This document shows positions 50,036 to 58,756 of a stretch of DNA of 64,000 bases, in pieces; the stretch's first letter is position 1; each line of letters starts with the position of its first letter. Origin of the DNA: Roseomonas sp. E05 (GTDB lineage: Bacteria; Pseudomonadota; Alphaproteobacteria; Acetobacterales; Acetobacteraceae); the NCBI RefSeq assembly GCF_030063475.1, contig NZ_JASIRT010000010.1:1-64000 (forward strand). The letters are read 5' to 3'. A model generated the notes under the pieces. It searched no databases, had not been told where the DNA came from, and worked only from the letters and a program-made list of their open reading frames with translations. The position numbers were made by a program, and so were the translations under genes.

Positions 50036-51190
50036 ATGATCACCCGACGCCAGAGCCTTGCCCTGGGCGGCGCCGCGCTGCTCGCGCGCCCGGCGCTGAT
50101 CAGCAGCGCCGCCGCGCAGACGAAGAAGATCGACCACCTGCCGGCGACGCAGATCTGGTCGGTCTATGACGTCGGCTCCACCGGCTATGTCGAGGCCTCG
50201 GCCATCGCCGACGCGATGGGCAAGGCCTATGGCACGCGCGTGCGGCTGCAGCCCTCCGGCACCTCGATCGGGCGCGTGCTGCCGCTGAAGCAGCGCCGCG
50301 CCAGCCATGCCTGGCTCGCCAACGAACTCTACTTCGCCGTCGAAGGCCTCTACGAATACGCCGACCCGCAATGGGGACCACAGGATTTCCGCACGCTGTG
50401 CGGCCGCAAGAACGCCTTCTCCGTCGTCGCCACCAAGGAGAGCGGCATCACCAGGCCCGAGGACCTGAAGGGCAAGCGGCTCGCCTATGTGCCGGCCAAT
50501 ACCTCGGTGAACCTCAAGGTGGAGCCGATCCTGGCCTTCGCCGGGCTGACGCTGAACGACGTGGAGATCGTGCAGTTCCCCTCCTACGGCGCCAGCCTGC
50601 GCGCGCTGATCGAGGGGCGCGCCGACGCTGCCGGCGCCGCCCCCGCCGCCGCCGTGCTGCGCGAGCTGGATGCCAGCCCCCGCGGCATCTCCTGGGTGCA
50701 GCTCGACCCCGACAACGCCAAGGGCTGGGAGGCGGCACGCAAGGCGGTGCCCTTCGTCGATCCCTTCGCGGAGACCGTCGGCGCCGGCATGTCCGAGCAG
50801 AACCCGGCCAATGTCATGGGCTACCGCTACCCGATGGTGACGGTGAACGCCGACGCCGACCCGGACGAGGTCTTTGCCATGATGCAGGCGCTCGACCAGA
50901 GCTACGACCTCTACAAGGACGTCAGCGGCATCATGACCCGCTGGAAGATGAAGGACGCCGGCACGCCGCCGATGGACGCCGCCTTCCACGACGGCGCCAT
51001 CCGCTACCTGAAGAAGGCGGGCATCTGGTCCGACGCGCACCAGCAGTGGCAGGACAGGACGCTGAAGCGGCACCAGGCGCTGCAGGCGGCCTGGAAGGAG
51101 TTCATGGGCGGCCCCGGCGGGAAGGAAAGCGGCGAAGCGCTAGAGAAGGCCTGGATGCCGGTGCGCGCCAAGGCGATCGCGGCGCTCTGA
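50036..51190 (+). CDS. TAXI-family TRAP transporter solute-binding protein
   Basis: The 384-residue periplasmic protein has a Tat-like signal (ITRRQSLALGGAALLARP, cleaved after AAA at about 28). TAXI-family features include the GTSIGRVLPLKQ loop, KESGITRPEDLKGKRLAYVP in outline, and the ASLRALIEGRADAAGA block. TAXI proteins bind carboxylates such as glutamate or 2-oxoglutarate and pair with fused TRAP membrane subunits, here the next gene. Start at 50036 opens the signal peptide. Confidence 0.92.
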   Translation: MITRRQSLALGGAALLARPALISSAAAQTKKIDHLPATQIWSVYDVGSTGYVEASAIADAMGKAYGTRVRLQPSGTSIGRVLPLKQRRASHAWLANELYFAVEGLYEYADPQWGPQDFRTLCGRKNAFSVVATKESGITRPEDLKGKRLAYVPANTSVNLKVEPILAFAGLTLNDVEIVQFPSYGASLRALIEGRADAAGAAPAAAVLRELDASPRGISWVQLDPDNAKGWEAARKAVPFVDPFAETVGAGMSEQNPANVMGYRYPMVTVNADADPDEVFAMMQALDQSYDLYKDVSGIMTRWKMKDAGTPPMDAAFHDGAIRYLKKAGIWSDAHQQWQDRTLKRHQALQAAWKEFMGGPGGKESGEALEKAWMPVRAKAIAAL

Positions 51191-51203
51191 GGCCCAGGCG
51201 CGG

Positions 51204-51260
51204 CCAGGAGGGGCGCCGCCCCTCCTGGACCACCCCGCCGGGGGGACCGTGTCCCCCCGG
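51204..51260. repeat. Paired mosaic palindromes between the TAXI and TRAP genes
   Basis: A perfect 12-base stem CCAGGAGGGGCG (51204-51215 and 51217-51228) and a 10-base stem CCGGGGGGAC (51238-51247 and 51251-51260) are joined by the ACCACCCCG linker and followed by GGACCCCGCC. The orientation follows the upstream gene. Confidence 0.8.
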
Positions 51261-51287
51261 ACCCCGCCATTCCCGGGAGCCCATCCC

Positions 51288-53258
51288 ATGAGCGCCGCCG
51301 CGCTGCCCGATACCCCGCCGCCGCCGCAGGAGCCCGAGGCGCAATCCGGAAGGCTCGCCAGCGGCGCAGCCTTCTGGGCTGCCTTCGGCCTTTCCGCCAC
51401 CGGCCTGCTGATGTCGGTGAACCAGATCTTCAACCTCGGCCTGTTCGGCTTCCGGCCGATCAGCACGGCTTACTACTACGCGCTGATCGGCCTGTTCGGC
51501 GCCCTCGCCTTCCTCGCCTTTCCCGGCAGCCGGGGCCAGAAGGCGCGGGTGCCGTGGTATGACTGGGGGCTGGCCGCCGCCATCCTGGCCCTCGGCCTCT
51601 GGCTCGGCAGCGAGGCGCTCACCATCCAGCTGCGTGGCTGGAGCGCCACCGCGCCGGACTGGGCGGCGGCCCTGGCCGGCCTGTTCGTGCTGCTGGTGCT
51701 GGAATGCACGCGGCGCACGGGCGAGGCCATCCTCTTCATCGCCTGCATCGTCTTCGGCGCCTTCCCGCTCTTCGCCGGGCACATGCCGGGCTTCCTCTGG
51801 GGCGTCGAGCTGGACCTGCCGGCCACCATCCAGGAGCATGTCTTCGGCACCGAGAGCATCATCGGCATCCCCATGCAGGTGGTGGCGGATACGCTGATCG
51901 GCTTCCTCGTCTTCGGCGTGGTGCTGGCGGCGACCGGCGGCGCCGGCTTCTTCATGGACTTCGCGCTCTCGCTGATGGGCACCAGCCGCGGCGGGCCGGC
52001 CAAGGTGGCGGTGGTCTCCTCGGCGCTGTTCGGCATGCTCTCGGGCAGCCCGACCTCCAACGTGCTGACGACCGGCACGCTGACCATCCCGACCATGAAG
52101 CGCTGCGGCTACGCGCCGCACTATGCCGGCGCCGTGGAGGCCTGCGCCTCGACCGGCGGCGCGCTGATGCCGCCGGTGATGGGCGCCGCCGCCTTCATCA
52201 TGGCGAACTTCCTCAATGTTCCCTATTCCGAGGTGGTCATTGCCGCGGCGCTGCCCTCGCTGCTCTACTACCTCGCGCTGTTCGTGCAGACCGACCTCTA
52301 CGCCGTGGCGCACAACCTGCGCGGCGTGCCGCGCGAGGAGGTGCCGGCCCTGCTGCCGACGTTGAAGGGCGGCTGGTACTACCTGCTGGCCATCGTCGGG
52401 CTGACGCTGATGCTGCTGATGTTCCGCATCGAGGCGGAGGCGCCCTTCTGGGTGGCGCTGTTCCTGCTCGCCGTCGCGGTGATCAGGCGGAAGCAGACCG
52501 GCTTCGGCTGGAGCCGCTTCGCCGGGCTGGTGGTGGAGGCGGGGCGCACCGTCGCGCATCTCGTCGCGCTGATCGCCGGCATCGGGCTGATCATCGGCGC
52601 GCTCTCCGTCACCGGCGTGGCCAACTCCTTCTCGCGCGAGCTGGTGCTCTATGCCGGCGGCAATGTCGGGCTGCTGCTGTTCTTCGGCGCCGTGACGAGC
52701 TTCGTGCTGGGCATGGGGATGACCGCCTCGGCCTGCTACATCTTCCTCGCCATCACCCTGGCGCCGGCGCTGGTGCAGGCCGGGCTCGACCCGATGGCCT
52801 CGCATCTCTACGTGCTCTACTGGGGCGTGGTCTCCTTCATCACGCCGCCTGTCGCGCTGGCCGCCATCGCCGCCGCCTCGATCGCCAAGTCGAGCCCGAT
52901 GGTCACGGGGATGACGGCGCTGCGCATCGGCATCCTGCTGATGCTGCTGCCCGTGCTCTTCGTGTTCCAGCCGGCGCTGATCCTGAAGGGCGACCTGCCA
53001 ACCATCCTGCAGGCCGTGGCGACGGCGCTGGCCGCCATCCTGCTGCTGGCTTCCTCCTTCGAGGGGCATCTCTACGGGATGGGGCGGCTGCCGGCCTGGG
53101 CACGGGTCGGGCTCGGCGCCGCCGGGCTGCTGCTGCTGGTGCCGGAAGGCCGGACGGACCTGGTGGGGATTGCGCTGGCGGGCGTGACAGTGGTTGCGAT
53201 GCTGCTGCTGCGTCCGGTGGCGGCGCCGGTGGCGGGCGGGAAAAGGCTGGGAGAATGA
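51288..53258 (+). CDS. TRAP transporter fused permease (TAXI type)
   Basis: The 656-residue inner-membrane protein fuses the small (four-TM) and large (about twelve-TM) TRAP subunits, as usual for TAXI systems. The large-subunit signature regions GMLSGSPTSNVLTTGTLTIP, GGALMPPVMGAAAFIMA in outline and FITPPVALAAIAAA are clear. Driven by an ion gradient, it takes substrate from the TAXI binding protein encoded just upstream. ATG at 51288 follows a GGGAG site. The 97-base gap between the two genes is filled by a palindromic repeat. Confidence 0.94.
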   Translation: MSAAALPDTPPPPQEPEAQSGRLASGAAFWAAFGLSATGLLMSVNQIFNLGLFGFRPISTAYYYALIGLFGALAFLAFPGSRGQKARVPWYDWGLAAAILALGLWLGSEALTIQLRGWSATAPDWAAALAGLFVLLVLECTRRTGEAILFIACIVFGAFPLFAGHMPGFLWGVELDLPATIQEHVFGTESIIGIPMQVVADTLIGFLVFGVVLAATGGAGFFMDFALSLMGTSRGGPAKVAVVSSALFGMLSGSPTSNVLTTGTLTIPTMKRCGYAPHYAGAVEACASTGGALMPPVMGAAAFIMANFLNVPYSEVVIAAALPSLLYYLALFVQTDLYAVAHNLRGVPREEVPALLPTLKGGWYYLLAIVGLTLMLLMFRIEAEAPFWVALFLLAVAVIRRKQTGFGWSRFAGLVVEAGRTVAHLVALIAGIGLIIGALSVTGVANSFSRELVLYAGGNVGLLLFFGAVTSFVLGMGMTASACYIFLAITLAPALVQAGLDPMASHLYVLYWGVVSFITPPVALAAIAAASIAKSSPMVTGMTALRIGILLMLLPVLFVFQPALILKGDLPTILQAVATALAAILLLASSFEGHLYGMGRLPAWARVGLGAAGLLLLVPEGRTDLVGIALAGVTVVAMLLLRPVAAPVAGGKRLGE

Positions 53259-53292
53259 AGGGCCGTGCCGCGATCCGGCCGGCGGGCAAAGC

Positions 53293-53481
53293 CGGGGGAG
53301 AATGAATTCTCCCCCGCACCCCCTCATCTTTTTCCTGCCAGTTCCGCAGCGTGGGTGGAGCGCGCCCGCGCCGGGGCTGTTTCAGCCCCGGCGACCATGG
53401 CCCGTGAGCCGTCCTGGTCACGGGCCTGACCCGAACTGACAGAGAAAAGATGGGGGTCCGGGGGAATTCCTTCCCCCGGAC
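53293..53481. repeat. Composite mosaic element between convergent genes
   Basis: Left stem CGGGGGAGAAT/ATTCTCCCCCG (53293-53316) with the plus-strand tail ACCCCCTCATCTTTTTCCTG; central stems CGCCGGGGCTG/CAGCCCCGGCG (53369-53393) and GGCCCGTGA/TCACGGGCC (about 53398-53425); right stem GTCCGGGGGAA/TTCCCCCGGAC (53456-53481) with the same tail inverted. It sits between the TRAP gene (+) and the PrpD gene (-), each end facing its gene as a terminator would. Confidence 0.85.
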
Positions 53482-53494
53482 TTTTCCTGTGGCG

Positions 53495-54832
53495 TCAGCC
53501 CGGCAGCGCGGTGCCGTGCCAGAGCGCCTCCAGCCGCGCCGCCGTCTCCGCGCTGCCCAGCACAGGCGTGACCAGTTCGCGGAACTTGTCGGACAGCTCG
53601 GCGTCGGAGAGCGGGTCTTCCGGGTCGCCCTTGCGGTTGGGCTGGGTATGGGTGAGCACCCGCCCGTCGCGCAGCACCACGCGCAGATGGGCGGCGCGGC
53701 GGCGGGGATAGGCGTCGGCGAGATCGGGCGCGATGCTGACGCTCACCTTCGGCATGGTGGCGCGCAGGGCGGGGTCGGCCAGGGCCTCGGGCGTGAAGGC
53801 GGCGAGGCGGACGCCGCCCCGATGCAGCAGCGCCGCCACGCAGTACTGCACGCTGAAGCGCGCCTCCTGCTCGCTGGCGGCCTGCGGGCGGTCGCACAGC
53901 TCCTGGGTGGCGCGGTAGCCGCCGACATGGATGCTTTCGACCTCGCCCGGGCCGAAGCCGTGCGCGGCGCGCAGCGCGCCGAGCCCGTCAAGCGCCGGGA
54001 AGATATGGCCGCAGCAGCCATGGTTCTTGAAGGTGATGGCGGCGATGGCGAAGTCGCGGTCCAGCCCGTCCAGCGCCTTCGCCCAGTCGCCGGTGCTGTC
54101 GCTGGTGGCGGCGGCGAAGCCGACCGGGCCGTGCAGCACGTCCGGCGCACCGGTGACGCCGGCCATGGCGATGCGCGCGGCCAGCAGCCCGGCATCGGCG
54201 GCGTGGCCGGGGTGCAGCGGCTTGCTCATGCCCTCGCCACGGAAGGCCTGCTGAAGGCCGCTGGCCATGGTGGCGGCGGTGGCGAGGGCGTTGCCCATCT
54301 GCGCCGCGTCCGCGCCCAGCAGCAGCGCGCCGGCGGCGGCGGCGCCGAAGGTGCCGACGGTGCCGGTGGTGTGCCAGTGGCGGTAGTGGCTGGGCTGCAC
54401 GGCGAGGGCGATGCGGCAGCCCACCTCGTAGCCGGCGATGACGGCGCGCAGCAGTGGCTCCATCGCGAGGCCCCGGTCCTGCGCCACGGCGAGCGCGGCG
54501 GCGATGGTGGGGGCGCCGGGGTGCAGGCCGGAATCGCGGTGGATGTCGTCGAACTCCACCGTATGCGCGGCGGTGGCGTTCAGCAGGGCGGCATGGCGCG
54601 GGGCGCCGCGCTTGCCGTCCGTGTAGCAGAGGGCGCCGCCCTCGCCGCGCTCGGCGGCCAGGGCGGCGGCCATCAGGCTGGCCGGGGCCTGGCGGGCACC
54701 GGGGAGCAGGGCGGCGAACCAGTCCACCAGGGCGCGGCGGGCGTGGTGCGCCAGATCGGGCGGCAGCGGCCGGTCGCGCCAGCTCGCGGCATGTCCGGCC
54801 AGGGCCAGGAGAGGGTTCGCCGTCGCGCTCAT
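53495..54832 (-). CDS. MmgE/PrpD family protein
   Basis: The 445-residue protein belongs to the PrpD/MmgE/cis-aconitate decarboxylase fold family, with an all-helical first domain and a C-terminal alpha/beta lid. Marker phrases are HTVEFDDIHRDSGLHPGAP (about 94-112, the active-site region), KPLHPGHAADAGLLAA and FKNHGCCGHIFPALDG. Members dehydrate 2-methylcitrate or decarboxylate aconitate. The Cys pair in the NHGCCGH phrase is unusual to note. It overlaps the CoA ligase gene by ATGA and is the last gene of the cluster. Confidence 0.92.
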   Translation of the reverse strand: MSATANPLLALAGHAASWRDRPLPPDLAHHARRALVDWFAALLPGARQAPASLMAAALAAERGEGGALCYTDGKRGAPRHAALLNATAAHTVEFDDIHRDSGLHPGAPTIAAALAVAQDRGLAMEPLLRAVIAGYEVGCRIALAVQPSHYRHWHTTGTVGTFGAAAAGALLLGADAAQMGNALATAATMASGLQQAFRGEGMSKPLHPGHAADAGLLAARIAMAGVTGAPDVLHGPVGFAAATSDSTGDWAKALDGLDRDFAIAAITFKNHGCCGHIFPALDGLGALRAAHGFGPGEVESIHVGGYRATQELCDRPQAASEQEARFSVQYCVAALLHRGGVRLAAFTPEALADPALRATMPKVSVSIAPDLADAYPRRRAAHLRVVLRDGRVLTHTQPNRKGDPEDPLSDAELSDKFRELVTPVLGSAETAARLEALWHGTALPG

Positions 54833-56925
54833 GCCAGTACCGCCAGCCCGTCGGCGGCGCGCACGCCCTGGCCCGCGGGCAGCACGAAGAGCGGGTTGAT
54901 CTCCGCCTCCTGCAGCCGCTCGCCGGCGGCCATCGCCATGGCGGCGAAGGCCAGCACGGCGTCGATCAGTGCCGGGATGTCGGCCGGCGGGGCGCCGCGG
55001 AAGCCGCGCAGCAGCTTCGCCGCGCGCAACTCCTCCAGCATCGCCTCCACCTCCGGGCGGGTGACGGGAAGGGGGCGCAGCGCGGTGTCCTCGAACAGCT
55101 CGGCGGTGACGCCGCCGAGGCCGAGCAGCAGCATCGGGCCGAGCTGCGGGTCGCGGTGCACGCCAAGGATCATCTCGACGCCGCCGCGAACGCGCTCCTG
55201 CATCAGGAAGCCCTCGGGAGGCGGCAGGCCCGCTTCCGCGACGCGCGCCTGCATGGCGGCGCAGGCGGCGGGAACCTCCTCCGGCGTGAGGCCGACGCGG
55301 ACGCCGCCCAGCTCGCTCTTGTGGGCGATGTGGCGGGCCAGGATCTTCAGCACCAGCTCGCCACCCAGGGTCCGTGCCGCCTGGGCGGCCCCCCCGGCAT
55401 CGGCCACCGCGATCTCGCGCGCGACGGGGACGCCGAAGGCGGCGAAGAGCGCCTTGCTCTCGGCCTCGTTCAGCGGGCCGGGGGGGGGGGAGGTCAGCAA
55501 TTCGGCGGCCCCGGGCGGCGGCGCGGCGGGGGTGGCCACCTCCGGCAGGACGCGCGGCTGCAATGCGGCGAGCACGGCGGCGCAGCTTTCCGGGGTGGCG
55601 AAGGCGGGAATGCCCTGCTGGTTCAGCAGCCGCACGATATGCGGCGCATGCGGGCTGACATAGGCGAGGATCGGCTTCTCGCTCGTCCGCTGGCATTCCA
55701 GCATGGCCTCGGCGACGATGTCCGGCCGCGCCAGGGCGGAGGAGCCGACGACGGTGATCAGCGCGTCGTAGCCCGGGCTTTCCAGCAGGGCGGTGATGGC
55801 GCCGCGGAAGAGGTCGGGGCGCAGGCCGGCGAGCGTCACGTCCACCGGGTTGCGGCCGGCGGCGGTCTGGTCGCCGTCGAGCAGGGCGGCGAGGCGGGCG
55901 TCGGTGGCGGCGTCGGGCACGGGAAGGCTGAAGCCGGCGAGGCCGAGATTGTCGGCCAGCAGCGTGCCGGCGCCGCCCGACGAGGTCAGCACGGCGACGC
56001 GGCGGCCCCGGGCGCGGCGGCCAGGGGCCAGGGCGGCGGGGATGTCGAGCAGGTCGTTGAAGCTCTCGGCGCGGATCACGCCGCATTGCCGGAACAGCGC
56101 GTCATAGGCGCGGTCGGCGCCGGCCAGGGCGCCGGTATGCGAGGCGGCGGAACGGGCGCCGGATTCCGAGCGGCCGACCTTGTAGACCACGATCGACTTG
56201 CCGAGCGCCGCCGCCCGGCGCGCCGCCGCGCGGAAGGCCTGCGGGCGACGCAGCCCTTCGAGATAGAGGGCGACGGTGTCGGTCTCGGGATCGTCCAGCA
56301 GGGCGTCCAGGAAGTCGGTGCTGTCGAGGTCGGCCTCGTTGCCGGTGGCGACCAGCTTGGCGAAGCCGATGCCGCGGTCGGCGGCGCGGGAGAGCAGCGA
56401 GCCCAGGATGCCGCCGCTCTGCGAGATGACGGAGAGGCGGCCGCGCGGCAGGCCGCCGATCTCCAGCGCGCCGGTCGCCGAGAGGGTGATGGCGTCGGTC
56501 AGGTTGACCAGGCCGATGGTGTTGGGGCCGAGGAGGCGCATGCCCCCCGCCGCCTGCTTCAGCGCGGCCTGGCGCGCGGCGCCCTCGGGCGAGGCCTCGC
56601 CATAGCCGCTGGCCAGCACGATGGCGGCGGCGCAGCCGCGCGCGGCGAGGTCGCGCACCGCCGCCTCCGCCCGCTCGGGGCCGAGCAGCACGATGGCGGC
56701 GTCCGGCGCGTCGGGGAGCGCGGCGACATCCGGAAAGCAGGGCAGGCCGCCGATTTCCGTCGCGCGCGGGTTCACCGGCCAGATGGCGCCGGTGAAGCCG
56801 TGCTTCTGCAGGTAGGCGACGGGGCGGCCGGTCATCTTGGACGGGTCGGCCGAGGCGCCGATGACGGCGACGCTTTTCGGGCGCAGCAGCTTCTGCAACG
56901 CGCCCGTGTCGGTGGCGGCGTTCAT
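54829..56925 (-). CDS. ADP-forming-type acyl-CoA ligase (acetate-CoA ligase family)
   Basis: The 698-residue protein has the full ACD layout in one chain: a CoA-binding domain (SVAVIGASADPSKMTGRPV), a succinyl-CoA-ligase-like domain with the phosphohistidine-type SHTGALAG motif, a second SSGGAGTLLADN region, and a C-terminal ATP-grasp domain (LVLKILARHIAHKSELGGV in outline). It would form an acyl-CoA from a free acid with ATP giving ADP. A run of 11 C (coding sense) lies in the linker before the ATP-grasp domain. Overlaps its neighbours by four bases on each side. Confidence 0.92.
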   Translation of the reverse strand: MNAATDTGALQKLLRPKSVAVIGASADPSKMTGRPVAYLQKHGFTGAIWPVNPRATEIGGLPCFPDVAALPDAPDAAIVLLGPERAEAAVRDLAARGCAAAIVLASGYGEASPEGAARQAALKQAAGGMRLLGPNTIGLVNLTDAITLSATGALEIGGLPRGRLSVISQSGGILGSLLSRAADRGIGFAKLVATGNEADLDSTDFLDALLDDPETDTVALYLEGLRRPQAFRAAARRAAALGKSIVVYKVGRSESGARSAASHTGALAGADRAYDALFRQCGVIRAESFNDLLDIPAALAPGRRARGRRVAVLTSSGGAGTLLADNLGLAGFSLPVPDAATDARLAALLDGDQTAAGRNPVDVTLAGLRPDLFRGAITALLESPGYDALITVVGSSALARPDIVAEAMLECQRTSEKPILAYVSPHAPHIVRLLNQQGIPAFATPESCAAVLAALQPRVLPEVATPAAPPPGAAELLTSPPPGPLNEAESKALFAAFGVPVAREIAVADAGGAAQAARTLGGELVLKILARHIAHKSELGGVRVGLTPEEVPAACAAMQARVAEAGLPPPEGFLMQERVRGGVEMILGVHRDPQLGPMLLLGLGGVTAELFEDTALRPLPVTRPEVEAMLEELRAAKLLRGFRGAPPADIPALIDAVLAFAAMAMAAGERLQEAEINPLFVLPAGQGVRAADGLAVLA
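55480..55490. repeat. Run of 11 G inside the acyl-CoA ligase gene
   Basis: On the coding strand this is C11, encoding part of SPPPGP in the linker before the ATP-grasp domain. A one-base slip would remove the C-terminal domain, so length variation would act as an on/off switch or reveal a sequencing error. Confidence 0.7.
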
Positions 56926-57740
56926 GCGCGGCCGGCCTTTTTCGCTTCGCTGCGGGCGAGGAAGGCGGCGACCGAGTCCAGGTGCTCCTGGGTGCTGTAG
57001 CAGATCGCCTGCGCCTGGCTGCCCATGGCGAAGACCTGTTCCACCGAAAGCTCGAAGCTCTGGTCGAGGATGGACTTGGCCAGCGCCAGCGAGGCGGGGG
57101 CGCCCTGGCTCAGTTCGGCGGCCCAGGCGCGGGCATCGCCGAGCAGGGCTTCGTCGCTGGTGACGCGGTCGGCGACGCCGAGCTTCAGCGCCTCCTCCGG
57201 CTTCAGCGTGCGGCCGGTGAAGATCAGCTCCTTGGCGCGCACGAGGCCGACGCGGCGCGGCAGGAAATACATGCCGCCGCCATCCGGGATCAGGCCGCGC
57301 TGCACATAGCTCATGGCGAAGCGCGCCGAGGCGCCGGCCATGACGAAGTCGCAGCACAGCGCGACGTCGCAGCCGAGGCCGGTGGCGGCGCCGTTCACCG
57401 CGGCGATGGTGGGCTTGGGCAAAGCGTGCAGCATGGCGATGGCGTGGTGCGTGCGCTGCTGCCGGCGCCAGCCGTTCAGCGCCACCTGGCCATGCGGCGC
57501 GGCGAGGCGCTCCTTCATGCCGCGCACGTCGCCGCCGGCGCAGAAGCCTTTTCCCGCACCGGTGACGACGAGGGCGCGGATGGCGTCGTCGCGCGAGACA
57601 CGGTCGAGGGCGGCCATCAGGTCGCCGCGCATGGCGTCGTCGATGGCGTTGCGGCGCTCGGGGCGGTTCAGCGTCAGGGTGGCGACGGGGCCGTCCACGG
57701 TCAGCAGGATGGTGTCGCTCGCCGGCTGGTCGGGGGTCAT
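56922..57740 (-). CDS. Enoyl-CoA hydratase/isomerase family protein
   Basis: The 272-residue crotonase-fold protein has the oxyanion-hole motifs GFCAGGDVRGM (about 66-76) and NGAATGLGCDVALCCDF (about 115-131), and the second catalytic region GLIPDGGGMYFLPRRVG. Asp replaces the usual Glu there, as in many isomerase-like members. It acts on an acyl-CoA made by the ligase encoded downstream. Overlaps both neighbours by ATGA. Confidence 0.93.
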   Translation of the reverse strand: MTPDQPASDTILLTVDGPVATLTLNRPERRNAIDDAMRGDLMAALDRVSRDDAIRALVVTGAGKGFCAGGDVRGMKERLAAPHGQVALNGWRRQQRTHHAIAMLHALPKPTIAAVNGAATGLGCDVALCCDFVMAGASARFAMSYVQRGLIPDGGGMYFLPRRVGLVRAKELIFTGRTLKPEEALKLGVADRVTSDEALLGDARAWAAELSQGAPASLALAKSILDQSFELSVEQVFAMGSQAQAICYSTQEHLDSVAAFLARSEAKKAGRA

Positions 57741-58735
57741 GCGTGGGGGTCCTGTGCGGTTGTGGCGCCGGCGGCCGCGTTCAGCGGGTTGGGCAGCGCG
57801 GCGCCGGCATTCCAGGCGCGCAGGCAGGCCGTGGCGCCCTCGAAATAGGCGCGGTAGTTGCGCGCCGAGACGTAGCCGAGATGCGGCGTCAGCAGGGTGT
57901 TGGGGGCTGCCAGCAGCGGGTGGCCGGGCGGCAGCGGCTCCTCCTCGAAGACGTCGATGGCGGCGCCGCCGAGCCGGCCCTCGTGCAGCGCGGCGAGCAG
58001 CGCCGCCTCATCCACCAGGGCGCCGCGGGCGGTGTTCACCAGCAGCGCGCCGGGCCGCATCGCCGCCAGCTCCGCCGCGCCGACGATACCCCGCGTGGTG
58101 GGGCCGAGGCCGAGATGCAGGCTGACGATGTCCGAGCGGGCGAAGAGGTCCTGCTTGGAGACCAGCTCGGCGCCGGCGGCGGCAGCACGCTCAAGCGTCA
58201 TGTTGGGGCTCCAGGCCAGCACCTTCATGCCGAAGGCCAGCGCGATGGCCGTCACCCGCACGCCGATGCGGCCGAGGCCGGCGACGCCGAGGGTGGCGCC
58301 TTCCAGCTCAAGCCCTGGCGGCTGCGCCTGCCAGCGGCCCTGGCGCAGCGCGGCCTCCTGCGCGGGGATGCGGCGGGCGAGGCCGAGGATCAGGCCCCAG
58401 GCCAGTTCCACCGTCGGCGCGGCCGCGGAGGGCGTGCCGCAGACGGCGATGCCGCGCGCCTGGCAGGCGGCGAGGTCCAGCACGCGGTTGCGCATGCCCG
58501 TCGTCACCATCAGGCGCAGGTCGGGCAGCGCCTCGACTAGCTCGGCGGGGAAGGGGCTGCGCTCGCGGATCAGCACCACGGCGTCGAAGCCGCGCAGGCG
58601 CTCCGTCAGGGCGGAGCCGGTGACGTGGTCGGTGAAGACCTCGACCGGCAGGCCGGACCAGTCGGCGGCGGCGCGGGCGGCATCGCCGAAATCGTCCAGC
58701 AGGGCGATGCGGCGGAGGGGTGGGCGGGCGGTCAT
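57737..58735 (-). CDS. D-2-hydroxyacid dehydrogenase family protein
   Basis: The 332-residue protein has the NAD motif GVAGLGRIGVRV (about 149-160). The catalytic Arg is in VNTARGALVDE, Glu in VFEEEPLPPGHPL and His in LTPHLGYVS. It is the first gene of the four-gene cluster, overlapping the hydratase by four bases. It likely interconverts a 2-hydroxy and 2-keto acid entering the CoA-linked route. Confidence 0.93.
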   Translation of the reverse strand: MTARPPLRRIALLDDFGDAARAAADWSGLPVEVFTDHVTGSALTERLRGFDAVVLIRERSPFPAELVEALPDLRLMVTTGMRNRVLDLAACQARGIAVCGTPSAAAPTVELAWGLILGLARRIPAQEAALRQGRWQAQPPGLELEGATLGVAGLGRIGVRVTAIALAFGMKVLAWSPNMTLERAAAAGAELVSKQDLFARSDIVSLHLGLGPTTRGIVGAAELAAMRPGALLVNTARGALVDEAALLAALHEGRLGGAAIDVFEEEPLPPGHPLLAAPNTLLTPHLGYVSARNYRAYFEGATACLRAWNAGAALPNPLNAAAGATTAQDPHA

Positions 58736-58756
58736 GCGCGGTACTCCGGGGACGGG

